From NCBI GenBank assembly GCA_964345075.1, contig CAYFPS010000038.1:1-14650 (forward strand): a stretch of DNA of 14,650 bases, read 5' to 3'. The translations under genes and the position numbers were made by a program. This document shows, piece after piece, positions 1 to 5,877 of the stretch. Positions within the stretch are counted from its first letter, which is position 1. Each line of letters begins with the position of its first letter. Origin of the DNA: CAYFPS01 sp964345075. Its GTDB lineage: Bacteria > CAIWAD01. Below the pieces are notes generated by a model, which saw only the letters and a list, made by a program, of their open reading frames with translations, was not told the DNA's origin and did no database searches.

Positions 1-84
1 GGACGTGGTGTCGGACGTAGCTTTGCAAAAACGTCAAGCAATCCACACAGTGTCATGCGGCTGGAACAGCAATCAGCAGCCATT
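1..84. other. Left-edge sequence without a supported gene
   Basis: No gene can be supported here. On the plus strand, frame 1 is open from base 1 to a TAG at 115-117 and frame 2 is open past base 115, so either could be the last codons of a plus-strand gene entering from the left. If so, its 3' end would run into the heptamer repeats that start near 85, mirroring what the enoyl-CoA hydratase does from the other side. The translated peptides match no family I recognise. Confidence 0.3.
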
Positions 85-147
85 ACTAGTTACCAGTTAC
101 CAGTTATCAGGCGTTAGGCGTTAGTCGTCAGTCATTAGCAGGCTAGT
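85..147. repeat. Heptamer-phased degenerate tandem repeat, left block
   Basis: Nine consecutive 7-base words can be read in phase: actagtt, accagtt, accagtt, atcaggc, gttaggc, gttagtc, gtcagtc, attagca, ggctagt. Adjacent words share most bases while the consensus drifts along the block. This drift within a fixed 7-base period is the same style as the larger block at 271-487. Degenerate heptamer arrays of this kind recall the short tandemly repeated repetitive (STRR) sequences described in cyanobacteria. The resemblance is structural and no relationship is claimed. Confidence 0.7.
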
Positions 148-188
148 GGGGCAGTTGTCGACGCAGTCGGCAAATGGCCCCTGGCGAA

Positions 189-206
189 GTGCCGACCGGT
201 CGGCAC
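189..206. repeat. 18-bp perfect palindrome in the core between the heptamer blocks
   Basis: GTGCCGACCGGTCGGCAC equals its own reverse complement. It is followed by a second, looser inverted repeat: ccgcttca at 211-218 pairs with tgaagcgg at 244-251. The two form a structured core of about 60 bp between the left (85-147) and right (271-487) heptamer blocks. No T-run follows on either strand, so it does not look like a simple terminator. The GTGCC/GGCAC arms recur in the palindrome at 14528-14563, which suggests a dispersed REP-like family in this genome (inference). Confidence 0.65.
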
Positions 207-270
207 GGCTCCGCTTCAGCAAGGGCCGTCTTCGGGCTGTAGTTGAAGCGGACAGGCGTTAGCCAGAAGA

Positions 271-510
271 AGCAGCCAGGTTCCAGTTTCCAGGTGCCAG
301 CAATCTGCAATCTGCAATCAGCACTCGCCCTTCGCCCCTCGTCATTCGTCATTCGCCCTTCGTCCTTCGTCATTCGCCCTTCGTCCTTCGTCCTTCGCCC
401 TTCGTCCTTCGCCCTTCGTCCTTCGCCCTTCGTCCTTCGTCCTTCGTCATTCGTCATTCGCCAATCTTCAATCTGCAATCTGCACTTCTTCCCTACTTCC
501 CTACTTCCCC
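271..510. repeat. Heptamer tandem array (31 units) ending in octamers
   Basis: From 271 to 487 the sequence parses into 31 in-phase heptamers. The centre (341-459) has 17 units drawn from only three words: gtcattc (A), gcccttc (B) and gtccttc (C), in the order A A B C A B C C B C B C B C C A A. The flanks drift to agcaatc, tgcaatc and tgcaatc on the left and gccaatc, ttcaatc and tgcaatc on the right, so the array is roughly symmetrical in word type. From 488 the period changes to 8 (cttcccta at 488-495 and 496-503, partial to 510). The last octamer copies contain the stop codon of the enoyl-CoA hydratase gene. No spacers are present, so this is not CRISPR. The long open frames through it arise only because three heptamers make seven codons. 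Confidence 0.9.
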
Positions 511-1340
511 TCAAACTTCGCTGCCCGCTTCTCCATGAAGGCCTGGGTACCTTCCTGCATATCCCTGGTGGTAAAGCAGGCGCCAAAGAGGTCCTGTTCA
601 AGGGCCATGCCCGCATCCAGTGGCATATCCAGACCGCGGTCAACGGCTTCCAGACAGCCGGCGACGGCCAGCGGTGCCTGTTGGGAAATGGTCGCTGCCA
701 GAGCGCGTCCGGCGGCAAGAAAGGCTTCGCGATCAAAGACCGGGCGGCCCTTGGCATCCTTGACCTGCTCGCCGGACTCGTCCTTTCGCCAGCAATCAAT
801 CACCTGATTGACCAGACCAATCTCCTGCGCCCGCTTCGCATTGATCATGTCGCCCGTGATACAAAGTTCAAGGGCCCGGCCACGGCCGACAAGGCGAGCC
901 AGGCGCTGGGTGCCGCCATAACCGGGAATCAGTCCAAGTTTGACCTCCGGCTGCCCGAATTTCGCGTGGGGGGCTGCCAGGCGCAGATGGCAGGCCATGG
1001 CGAGCTCACAGCCACCACCCAGCGCAAAACCGTTGACCAGCGCGATCACGGGCCGGGAGAGCCTTTCGATACGCCGGAAGACAGCCTGCCCAAAGGCTGC
1101 CGCCTCCTTGCCGCCGCGAGCATCCAGCGTGGCCAGCTCGGAAATGTCCGCACCAGCGACAAAGCTCTTGTCACCGGCTCCGATCAGGAGCACGACCTTC
1201 AGTTCCGGATCCTTCTCCAGCCCGGCAAACAGGGCGTCGAGTTCTTCCAGTGTATCACGATTCAGTGCGTTCAGCTTGTCGGGACGATTGATGGTAACGA
1301 GGGCAATTCCACCCTCCTGCTCGAGCAGCAGGTTGCGCAT
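501..1340 (-). CDS. Enoyl-CoA hydratase/isomerase (crotonase) family protein
   Basis: This 279-aa protein is predicted to hydrate 2-trans-enoyl-CoA to 3-hydroxyacyl-CoA, a beta-oxidation step in the cytoplasm. Crotonase hallmarks are clear: AGAD of the first oxyanion-hole segment (near residue 63), GFALGGGCELA (105-115) and FGQPEVKLGLIPGYGGTQR (128-146). Glu112 and Glu132 lie 20 residues apart, the same spacing as the two catalytic glutamates of rat mitochondrial crotonase (144/164), so hydratase activity is favoured over other crotonase reactions. An insertion near 193-207 (WRKDESGEQ and following) makes it slightly longer than the usual 260 aa. The ATG at 1338-1340 is chosen because AAGGAG lies 7 nt upstream and the longer frame reads back through a terminator. 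The TAG stop is inside the octamer repeat. It lies downstream of a terminator, so it probably has its own promoter, which I could not identify. Confidence 0.95.
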   Translation of the reverse strand: MRNLLLEQEGGIALVTINRPDKLNALNRDTLEELDALFAGLEKDPELKVVLLIGAGDKSFVAGADISELATLDARGGKEAAAFGQAVFRRIERLSRPVIALVNGFALGGGCELAMACHLRLAAPHAKFGQPEVKLGLIPGYGGTQRLARLVGRGRALELCITGDMINAKRAQEIGLVNQVIDCWRKDESGEQVKDAKGRPVFDREAFLAAGRALAATISQQAPLAVAGCLEAVDRGLDMPLDAGMALEQDLFGACFTTRDMQEGTQAFMEKRAAKFEGK

Positions 1341-1415
1341 GATTGAAGCTCCTTGAGGTTGCAGAGGTACAAGCCCGTCGCCTGTGGCTCCGGACCCTGA
1401 CAGTCCCTCGAAGAT

Positions 1416-1450
1416 ACAAAAAGCCCCCGTCCGCATCCGCGAACGGGGGC
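1416..1450 (-). terminator. Intrinsic terminator of the FadL/SGNH operon
   Basis: GCCCCCGT (1423-1430 on the plus strand) pairs with ACGGGGGC (1443-1450), an 8-bp GC-rich stem with a 12-nt loop. Read on the minus strand the stem is followed by TTTTTGTAT. It lies 24 bp beyond the stop of the SGNH lipoprotein gene and separates that operon from the enoyl-CoA hydratase gene. Confidence 0.9.
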
Positions 1451-1473
1451 CTGCGTGTGTGACACAAAGCCGT

Positions 1474-2874
1474 CTAGCGGTTGAACATCTCGATCATGCC
1501 GCCCAGATCGGGCACGACCACATTTGAACCGACAGAACCCAGACCATTGGCATCACCCATGAACTCCGTCATGTCGACGGGCATGATGTCGAAGCCCCAG
1601 CCGGCGTTCATGGCGGCGATGGTTTCGTTGGCAACAATCGCGTAACCCAGCGAAGTCGGGTGCACGCCATCGAGGCTGAAGATACCACCGGACACAAAGT
1701 CGGTCGTGAAGGTCGCGCCGAAGGTGTGATAGCCGTTGGCCACCACATCATCGAAGAAGGAGTTGGCATCAACCAGCAGAATGTCCTTGCTGCGACCCAT
1801 GGCATTGAAGGCGTCCACCGTGCCCGCAATCAGGGCATTGAAGGTGGCGACAGCTTCTTCAGCCATGGCCAGCTCGGCGGCATCCAGCACCATCGAATCC
1901 GGCAGCGGAGCCATCGGGCTACCCAGCAGCGGATTGGCGGCCATGGCCGTCAGGGCCGGGAGCAGCACGTAATTGCCCGAACCTTCCGAGAGGTCCACCG
2001 GCACAGCCATGCCCAGATCGTCATCCATGGCCATCAGCACAGGATCCATCCCGGCGGCCAGCATGGCGCGAATCGTGCCATTGGGGTAGGTCACGTAAGG
2101 AATGCTGGTGACGGAAGGCACATTGTACATCACAAGATACTCGGCTGCGCCCAGCGCCATGGCCGTTCCACCAAGGACGGCTTCAAAGGTGGCCGCATCG
2201 GTGATCGTGCCCGTACCACCACTGGTCACAAAACCGAGGACATCGTTGTTGCCCAGCCAGCAAGTGATGAAGTTGGCGCCGGACGAGGCTGCGGCAGCAA
2301 CCTGGCTCATGCCGGCACCGGCAGGCAGGTAGAAACCGGCATAGGGATTGCCCAGATCACCGGCGTAGTACTGATCCAGCGTCGCGCCATAAGCATAGGT
2401 CAGCGTGATGCCGGGAATGCCGAAGTTGCGCGGAGCCGAAAGATCCGTGGCCACATAGGGCGAAGGATCGGCAAAAATGCCGGCCGCAGCTTCAAACTGC
2501 GTGTAGCTCAGTACCGGACTGCCAGTCTCGTCGAAGTTGACAATCATGTTGCCAGCGGGCGTGTCGGCAATGCCGTCACCGTCGGTATCCAGGAAGGTCA
2601 GACCGCCACCGGTCATCGCAACCTGCTTGAAGTTGTTGATGCCCAGCTGACGGGCGATCAGGTTCGGGTAGCTGCTGGCGATGTGCTCGGGATTGCCCCA
2701 GGCACCGCTCTGATAGCCGGCGGTCAGGCTGTTGCCGACAGCCGCGTAGGCCTGCAGGCCGGCCAGATCAGCAGCACTGTCGTAGGACGGGCTGGTAGGC
2801 AGATCGTCGTTGGTGGCGCAGCTCATCATGAGCAGCGCGGGCGCCAGCAGGGCGCTCAGGAGATGCTTCTTCAT
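1474..2874 (-). CDS. SGNH/GDSL-hydrolase-family outer-membrane lipoprotein
   Basis: This 466-aa protein is predicted to be an exported esterase or lipase of the SGNH superfamily. A lipoprotein signal is seen (KK at 2-3, hydrophobic core, LMMSC), with lipidated Cys19 and no Asp at +2, which suggests outer-membrane sorting. Block I is GNSLTAG with nucleophile Ser49. A possible block II is FGIPG (151-155). Block III is GNND (208-211), and block V is DGVHPTSLG with Asp402 and His405. All catalytic positions are therefore present. DTDGDGIAD (96-104) resembles a calcium-binding type-3 thrombospondin repeat. A strong GGAGG lies 6 nt before the ATG. The gene starts 14 bp after the FadL-family gene stop, so the two are almost certainly co-transcribed. 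SGNH lipoproteins paired with FadL-type channels are known in Bacteroidetes. The natural substrate is unknown, but a lipid ester is likely. Confidence 0.9.
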   Translation of the reverse strand: MKKHLLSALLAPALLMMSCATNDDLPTSPSYDSAADLAGLQAYAAVGNSLTAGYQSGAWGNPEHIASSYPNLIARQLGINNFKQVAMTGGGLTFLDTDGDGIADTPAGNMIVNFDETGSPVLSYTQFEAAAGIFADPSPYVATDLSAPRNFGIPGITLTYAYGATLDQYYAGDLGNPYAGFYLPAGAGMSQVAAAASSGANFITCWLGNNDVLGFVTSGGTGTITDAATFEAVLGGTAMALGAAEYLVMYNVPSVTSIPYVTYPNGTIRAMLAAGMDPVLMAMDDDLGMAVPVDLSEGSGNYVLLPALTAMAANPLLGSPMAPLPDSMVLDAAELAMAEEAVATFNALIAGTVDAFNAMGRSKDILLVDANSFFDDVVANGYHTFGATFTTDFVSGGIFSLDGVHPTSLGYAIVANETIAAMNAGWGFDIMPVDMTEFMGDANGLGSVGSNVVVPDLGGMIEMFNR

Positions 2875-2888
2875 GGTCTCCTCCTTTC

Positions 2889-4160
2889 CTACAGACTCTT
2901 GCGCAGGCTGAAGCCCACGATGGGAATCTGGCTCTCGTAACCGCCCGGGAACTCCTCGAAGGTGCTTGTGCGATCACCCAGCATGACCTGGATGAAATAG
3001 GCATCCACACCCCAGTCTTCGCTGATCTCATAGGAGCAGCCAACGCTGACGCCATTACGCTCGGCATCGGGCAGGCTGGGCTCGACCATGTGATCACGAA
3101 CGGCATTCTGCTCGTAGTACCAGCCACCGCGCAGGGTCCACTGCTCGTTCATGGCGTACTCAACACCGGTACGGAAGGCCCAGGTGTCATCGTAGAGCTT
3201 GGGTGAATTGCTGTCCTCAAGGGCTTCGGTCTCGGTCACGAAATCGATGTAGAGGCTGCGATAGGCTTCCCAGCCGGTATACACCGCATCGGCACGCCAG
3301 GTCAGCTTGCCATCAAGGAAATTCTGCGGGTTGTAGCTGAAGCCCATGATCATCATCTCAGGGATGTCGAGGTCCAGGTTGACATCGGTCTTGGGGAACA
3401 GGGCGCTCAGCAAGGCCTGATGCGTCGGGTTCTCGATGCTCTGCTGTGTGAACTCGGCATCGCCTTCGGCTGCCAGGACCATGCCACTGCGATAGGACAG
3501 ACCCAGACGCAGTTCATTATTGACCTGATGCTGTAGACCGAAGTTCCAGCCGAAGCCCCAGCCTTCACCTTCCAGGTCCACATCCAGATAGCCGTTGAAA
3601 GGATAATCGACGTAGGAGTCCTTGCTCATGGTGGCCATGCCGAAGGTGGCGCTAAGACCAAAGGCCAGGCTTGTGCTGGAGCCGGCCTTCCAGGCGATTA
3701 CGGGATTCATGGTCAGGGTCTCAAGGGAGATTTCTTCCGTAATCGTGCGGCCAACCCAGTCTTCGGCCCATTCGGTACCCAGACCCATGTAGGTGAACAT
3801 GCCGAAACCAAGCTTCAGGCTTTCACCAAGATCCTGCACGAAATAGAGGTCGATGGGGGTGAAGATCTGCTCTTCCATGGAAAGCGTTCCATAGCCGGGC
3901 AGGTTGGTCGGACCAGTGAAGTCCGTGGACGGCATGATCAGGTTGAGGCCAAACTCCATCTGACGGCCTTCCAGATCGGCAATACCGGCGGGGTTGTAAA
4001 AAATGGATCCCGCGCTCTGGCCGGCAACATAGGCACCCGCCGTTCCCATGGCCTGACCGGACTGCTCGTGAATGGCAAATCCAGCGGCGGAGAGGCTGCG
4101 CGGCATGAAACTGGCCGCGACAAGGGCACCCACCAGCAGGCAGGTAAAGCTCTTGGTCAT
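2889..4160 (-). CDS. FadL/OmpP1/TodX-family outer-membrane transport protein
   Basis: This 423-aa protein is predicted to form an outer-membrane beta-barrel that moves hydrophobic compounds such as long-chain fatty acids. It has a signal peptide (residues 1-25, ending LSA). The mature N-terminus AGFAIHEQSGQAMGTAGAY is the FadL-type plug segment, followed by FYNPAGIADL with the family NPAG motif at 56-59. Length is close to E. coli FadL. Alternating beta-strand patterns continue to the end (VGFSLRKSL), although the last residue is Leu rather than the usual aromatic. The ATG at 4158-4160 is preferred over an upstream in-frame ATG because AAAAGGAG lies 5-6 nt before it and the signal peptide starts there. 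The gene is 34 bp downstream of the thioredoxin-TPR gene and 14 bp upstream of the SGNH lipoprotein, suggesting an operon. The substrate cannot be read from sequence. Confidence 0.93.
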   Translation of the reverse strand: MTKSFTCLLVGALVAASFMPRSLSAAGFAIHEQSGQAMGTAGAYVAGQSAGSIFYNPAGIADLEGRQMEFGLNLIMPSTDFTGPTNLPGYGTLSMEEQIFTPIDLYFVQDLGESLKLGFGMFTYMGLGTEWAEDWVGRTITEEISLETLTMNPVIAWKAGSSTSLAFGLSATFGMATMSKDSYVDYPFNGYLDVDLEGEGWGFGWNFGLQHQVNNELRLGLSYRSGMVLAAEGDAEFTQQSIENPTHQALLSALFPKTDVNLDLDIPEMMIMGFSYNPQNFLDGKLTWRADAVYTGWEAYRSLYIDFVTETEALEDSNSPKLYDDTWAFRTGVEYAMNEQWTLRGGWYYEQNAVRDHMVEPSLPDAERNGVSVGCSYEISEDWGVDAYFIQVMLGDRTSTFEEFPGGYESQIPIVGFSLRKSL

Positions 4161-4194
4161 TGCAACTCCTTTTCCTGTTGTGAAAGAGTGAAAA

Positions 4195-5235
4195 TCAATT
4201 TTCGCTGTAACGCTGCTTCTGGCCCTGCAGGTATTCGTCACCGGGACGGGCCTTCAGGGCGCGCTCGATCGTGGCCAGCGCGGCCTTTTTGTCGCCACTG
4301 CGGAACTGGACTTCGGCCAGCGTGTCCAGCACATTGGCGTCTTCGCCGGAGAGCTCAACGGCTTTCATGGCCGCTTTCCGGGCCTTGTCCAGATCCCAGC
4401 CCTTTACCGCAAAGGTCCAGGCATAGCCGTTCAGCAGCTCCACATTCACTGGATAATCCTGGATGGCACGATCAAGCAGAGTACGCATGCGGGCATCGTT
4501 TCCATCCCGCGAAGCGAGGGCGATCAGGATGTTGTAGATCTCGGGGCCGGATTCAAGTCCCGGCCAGCGGACAAGCACTTCTTCCAGCGGTGCCGGATCA
4601 CGATTGATGCGGAACCAACCCATGGCCAGAGCCGCGTCGGCATCGTCGGCAACGCCACTGGCATTGGCCGGATCGGCTTCGAGGATCTCTGCCAGATGGG
4701 CGCGGGTTTCGTCCACGCGGCCACGCTCTTCCAGTTTGCGCGCGACCTGAAGCTTCAGTTCGAAGTCAACCGGATTGGCGGCAAGCTGCTCGGAAAGGGC
4801 GTCAAGCGTGCCAATGCCCTTGGCGAAATCCTGAAAGGTCTCAAGAAAGGCCGGCATGGGCATGTAACCGGCCACACGGTCAATCTCAGAGCCGTCAGCT
4901 TCCAGCAGAATCAGCGTGGGAAAGCCGCTAACATGGTAGCGCCGGGCCCAGTCAACGCCCGTGCCCTTCTCCGCATCGATCACCAGCTTCAGCCACTGCT
5001 CCGTTCCGGACATCCACTCTTCAGTGGCGAAAACATCGTTTTCAAGTCGACGACACCAGCTGCACCAGTCTGTCGTGAAAAAGGCGAAGACACGCTGTCC
5101 GCCAGCCTGAGCCTCGGCCATAACGGCATCCTTGTCCGTCCGGAAGCCCAGCTCTTCAGCCCGGCCCGCTGCCTGTGCCACGACAGTCAGCAGTGCGAAG
5201 GCGAAAAGCAGACCGAGCACACGATGAACTCTCAT
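4195..5235 (-). CDS. Exported thioredoxin-fold protein with C-terminal TPR repeats
   Basis: This 346-aa protein has a signal peptide (1-22, AQA cleavage), so it probably acts in the periplasm. A thioredoxin-like domain spans about 27-150. It has an active-site CxxC in DWCSWCRRLE (Cys58, Cys61) and a cis-proline in VSGFPTLILLE (Pro106). The motif resembles the thioredoxin_7/DsbD-C-terminal group more than the classical WCGPC. Residues 150-346 are helical, with two clear TPRs near 267-300 and 301-340. The combination suggests a thiol oxidoreductase with a protein-docking platform. It could help fold or maintain exported proteins such as those encoded just downstream (inference). The ATG start has a modest GAGG upstream. 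A 74-bp gap separates it from the HIT gene, and 34 bp separates it from the FadL-family gene, so it may lead that operon. Confidence 0.88.
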   Translation of the reverse strand: MRVHRVLGLLFAFALLTVVAQAAGRAEELGFRTDKDAVMAEAQAGGQRVFAFFTTDWCSWCRRLENDVFATEEWMSGTEQWLKLVIDAEKGTGVDWARRYHVSGFPTLILLEADGSEIDRVAGYMPMPAFLETFQDFAKGIGTLDALSEQLAANPVDFELKLQVARKLEERGRVDETRAHLAEILEADPANASGVADDADAALAMGWFRINRDPAPLEEVLVRWPGLESGPEIYNILIALASRDGNDARMRTLLDRAIQDYPVNVELLNGYAWTFAVKGWDLDKARKAAMKAVELSGEDANVLDTLAEVQFRSGDKKAALATIERALKARPGDEYLQGQKQRYSEN

Positions 5236-5292
5236 GCATTCCTCACATGAACTGGATTCGATTCAAACCTTACAAGGTAGGAAGAAATGGTC

Positions 5293-5309
5293 TTCGAGAC
5301 TCGCTCGAA
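5293..5309 (-). terminator. Small hairpin after the HIT gene (weak or attenuating)
   Basis: TTCGAG (5293-5298) pairs with CTCGAA (5304-5309) immediately beyond the HIT stop codon. The stem is only 6 bp and the minus-strand sequence after it is pyrimidine-rich but lacks a proper T-run, so full termination is unlikely. It may simply stabilise the 3' end of the transcript. Confidence 0.3.
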
Positions 5310-5816
5310 TCAACCCTGACGCAGGCGCTTGAAACCCTCGTGCATTCGCTGCCAGCTATCGGAAATCGACTCGCTGATTACCTTGACGCCGCTCATCAGG
5401 GGAAAGAAATTTGTATCACCGACCCAGCGCGGAATCACATGCCAGTGCAGGTGCTGATCAATGCCCGCGCCGCCGGCCTTGCCCATGTTGATGCCGACAT
5501 TGAAGCCCTGCGGATTCATGCTCTGCTTCATCACGGTGATTGCGTCACGAATGGCCTGCTGGCAGTCCAGCAATTCTTCATCAACAAGCTCGGTGAAGTC
5601 CGCCGTATGCCGCCGGGGCACGACCATCAGGTGGCTGTTGTTGTAGGGATAAAGATTCATGATTAGAAAGCAGTGCTCGCGGCGCTCGACGATCAGGTTC
5701 TTCTCGTCCTCGGCAGGATCCGCCAATGGCTTCCAGCAGAAGATGCAGCCCTTCTGATCTTCTTCCTTCAGCCCTTTGATGTAGTCCATGCGCCAGGGCG
5801 CCCAGATCTGCTGCAT
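5310..5816 (-). CDS. HIT-family hydrolase, Ap4A-phosphorylase-like
   Basis: This 168-aa histidine-triad protein is predicted to cleave or phosphorolyse dinucleoside polyphosphates such as Ap4A, or related adenylates. The triad HLHWH is at 122-126 with His124 as the expected nucleophile, embedded in GGAGIDQHLHWHVIPRW. CIFC (24-27) is a likely zinc-binding pair. WAPWRMDYI (5-13), NLYPYNNSHLMVVPRRH (54-70) and overall length match the mycobacterial Ap4A phosphorylase type. The ATG at 5814-5816 is chosen because family members begin a few residues before WAPWRM. An alternative ATG at 5829-5831 adds MSESS but abuts the T-run of the preceding terminator, leaving no room for a ribosome-binding site. 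Neither start has a good Shine-Dalgarno sequence. Because a terminator lies directly upstream, expression depends on read-through or on a promoter inside the EF-G-like gene. Confidence 0.92.
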   Translation of the reverse strand: MQQIWAPWRMDYIKGLKEEDQKGCIFCWKPLADPAEDEKNLIVERREHCFLIMNLYPYNNSHLMVVPRRHTADFTELVDEELLDCQQAIRDAITVMKQSMNPQGFNVGINMGKAGGAGIDQHLHWHVIPRWVGDTNFFPLMSGVKVISESISDSWQRMHEGFKRLRQG

Positions 5817-5831
5817 GCTGCTTTCACTCAT

Positions 5832-5868
5832 GAAAAAAGGCAGCCGCCGCTTGCGGGCGACGGCTGCC
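5832..5868 (-). terminator. Intrinsic terminator after the EF-G-like gene
   Basis: GGCAGCCG (5839-5846) pairs with CGGCTGCC (5861-5868). The stem continues through one wobble into a CGC/GCG pair, and on the minus strand it is followed by TTTTTTC. It starts 9 bp after the EF-G-like stop codon and its T-run ends one base before a possible HIT start codon at 5831. Confidence 0.92.
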
Positions 5869-5877
5869 ATGATGGGA

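Noticed and set aside
341..459. Possible CRISPR array
   Set aside because: Units are 7 bases, contiguous and without spacers. No cas genes are nearby.
243..1346. A 367-codon plus-strand open frame starting in the heptamer repeats
   Set aside because: It runs antisense to a clear enoyl-CoA hydratase, and its N-terminal third is a repetitive translation of the 7-base array. No family match and no ribosome-binding site.
1660..2940. A 426-codon plus-strand open frame opposite the SGNH lipoprotein
   Set aside because: It is His/Gly/Arg-rich and low in recognisable structure, a typical antisense shadow of a GC-rich gene with complete catalytic motifs on the other strand.
4161..4241. Upstream ATG at 4241 for the FadL-family protein
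   Set aside because: It would put 27 extra residues before a normal signal peptide and overlap the thioredoxin-TPR gene. AAAAGGAG sits directly before the ATG at 4160.
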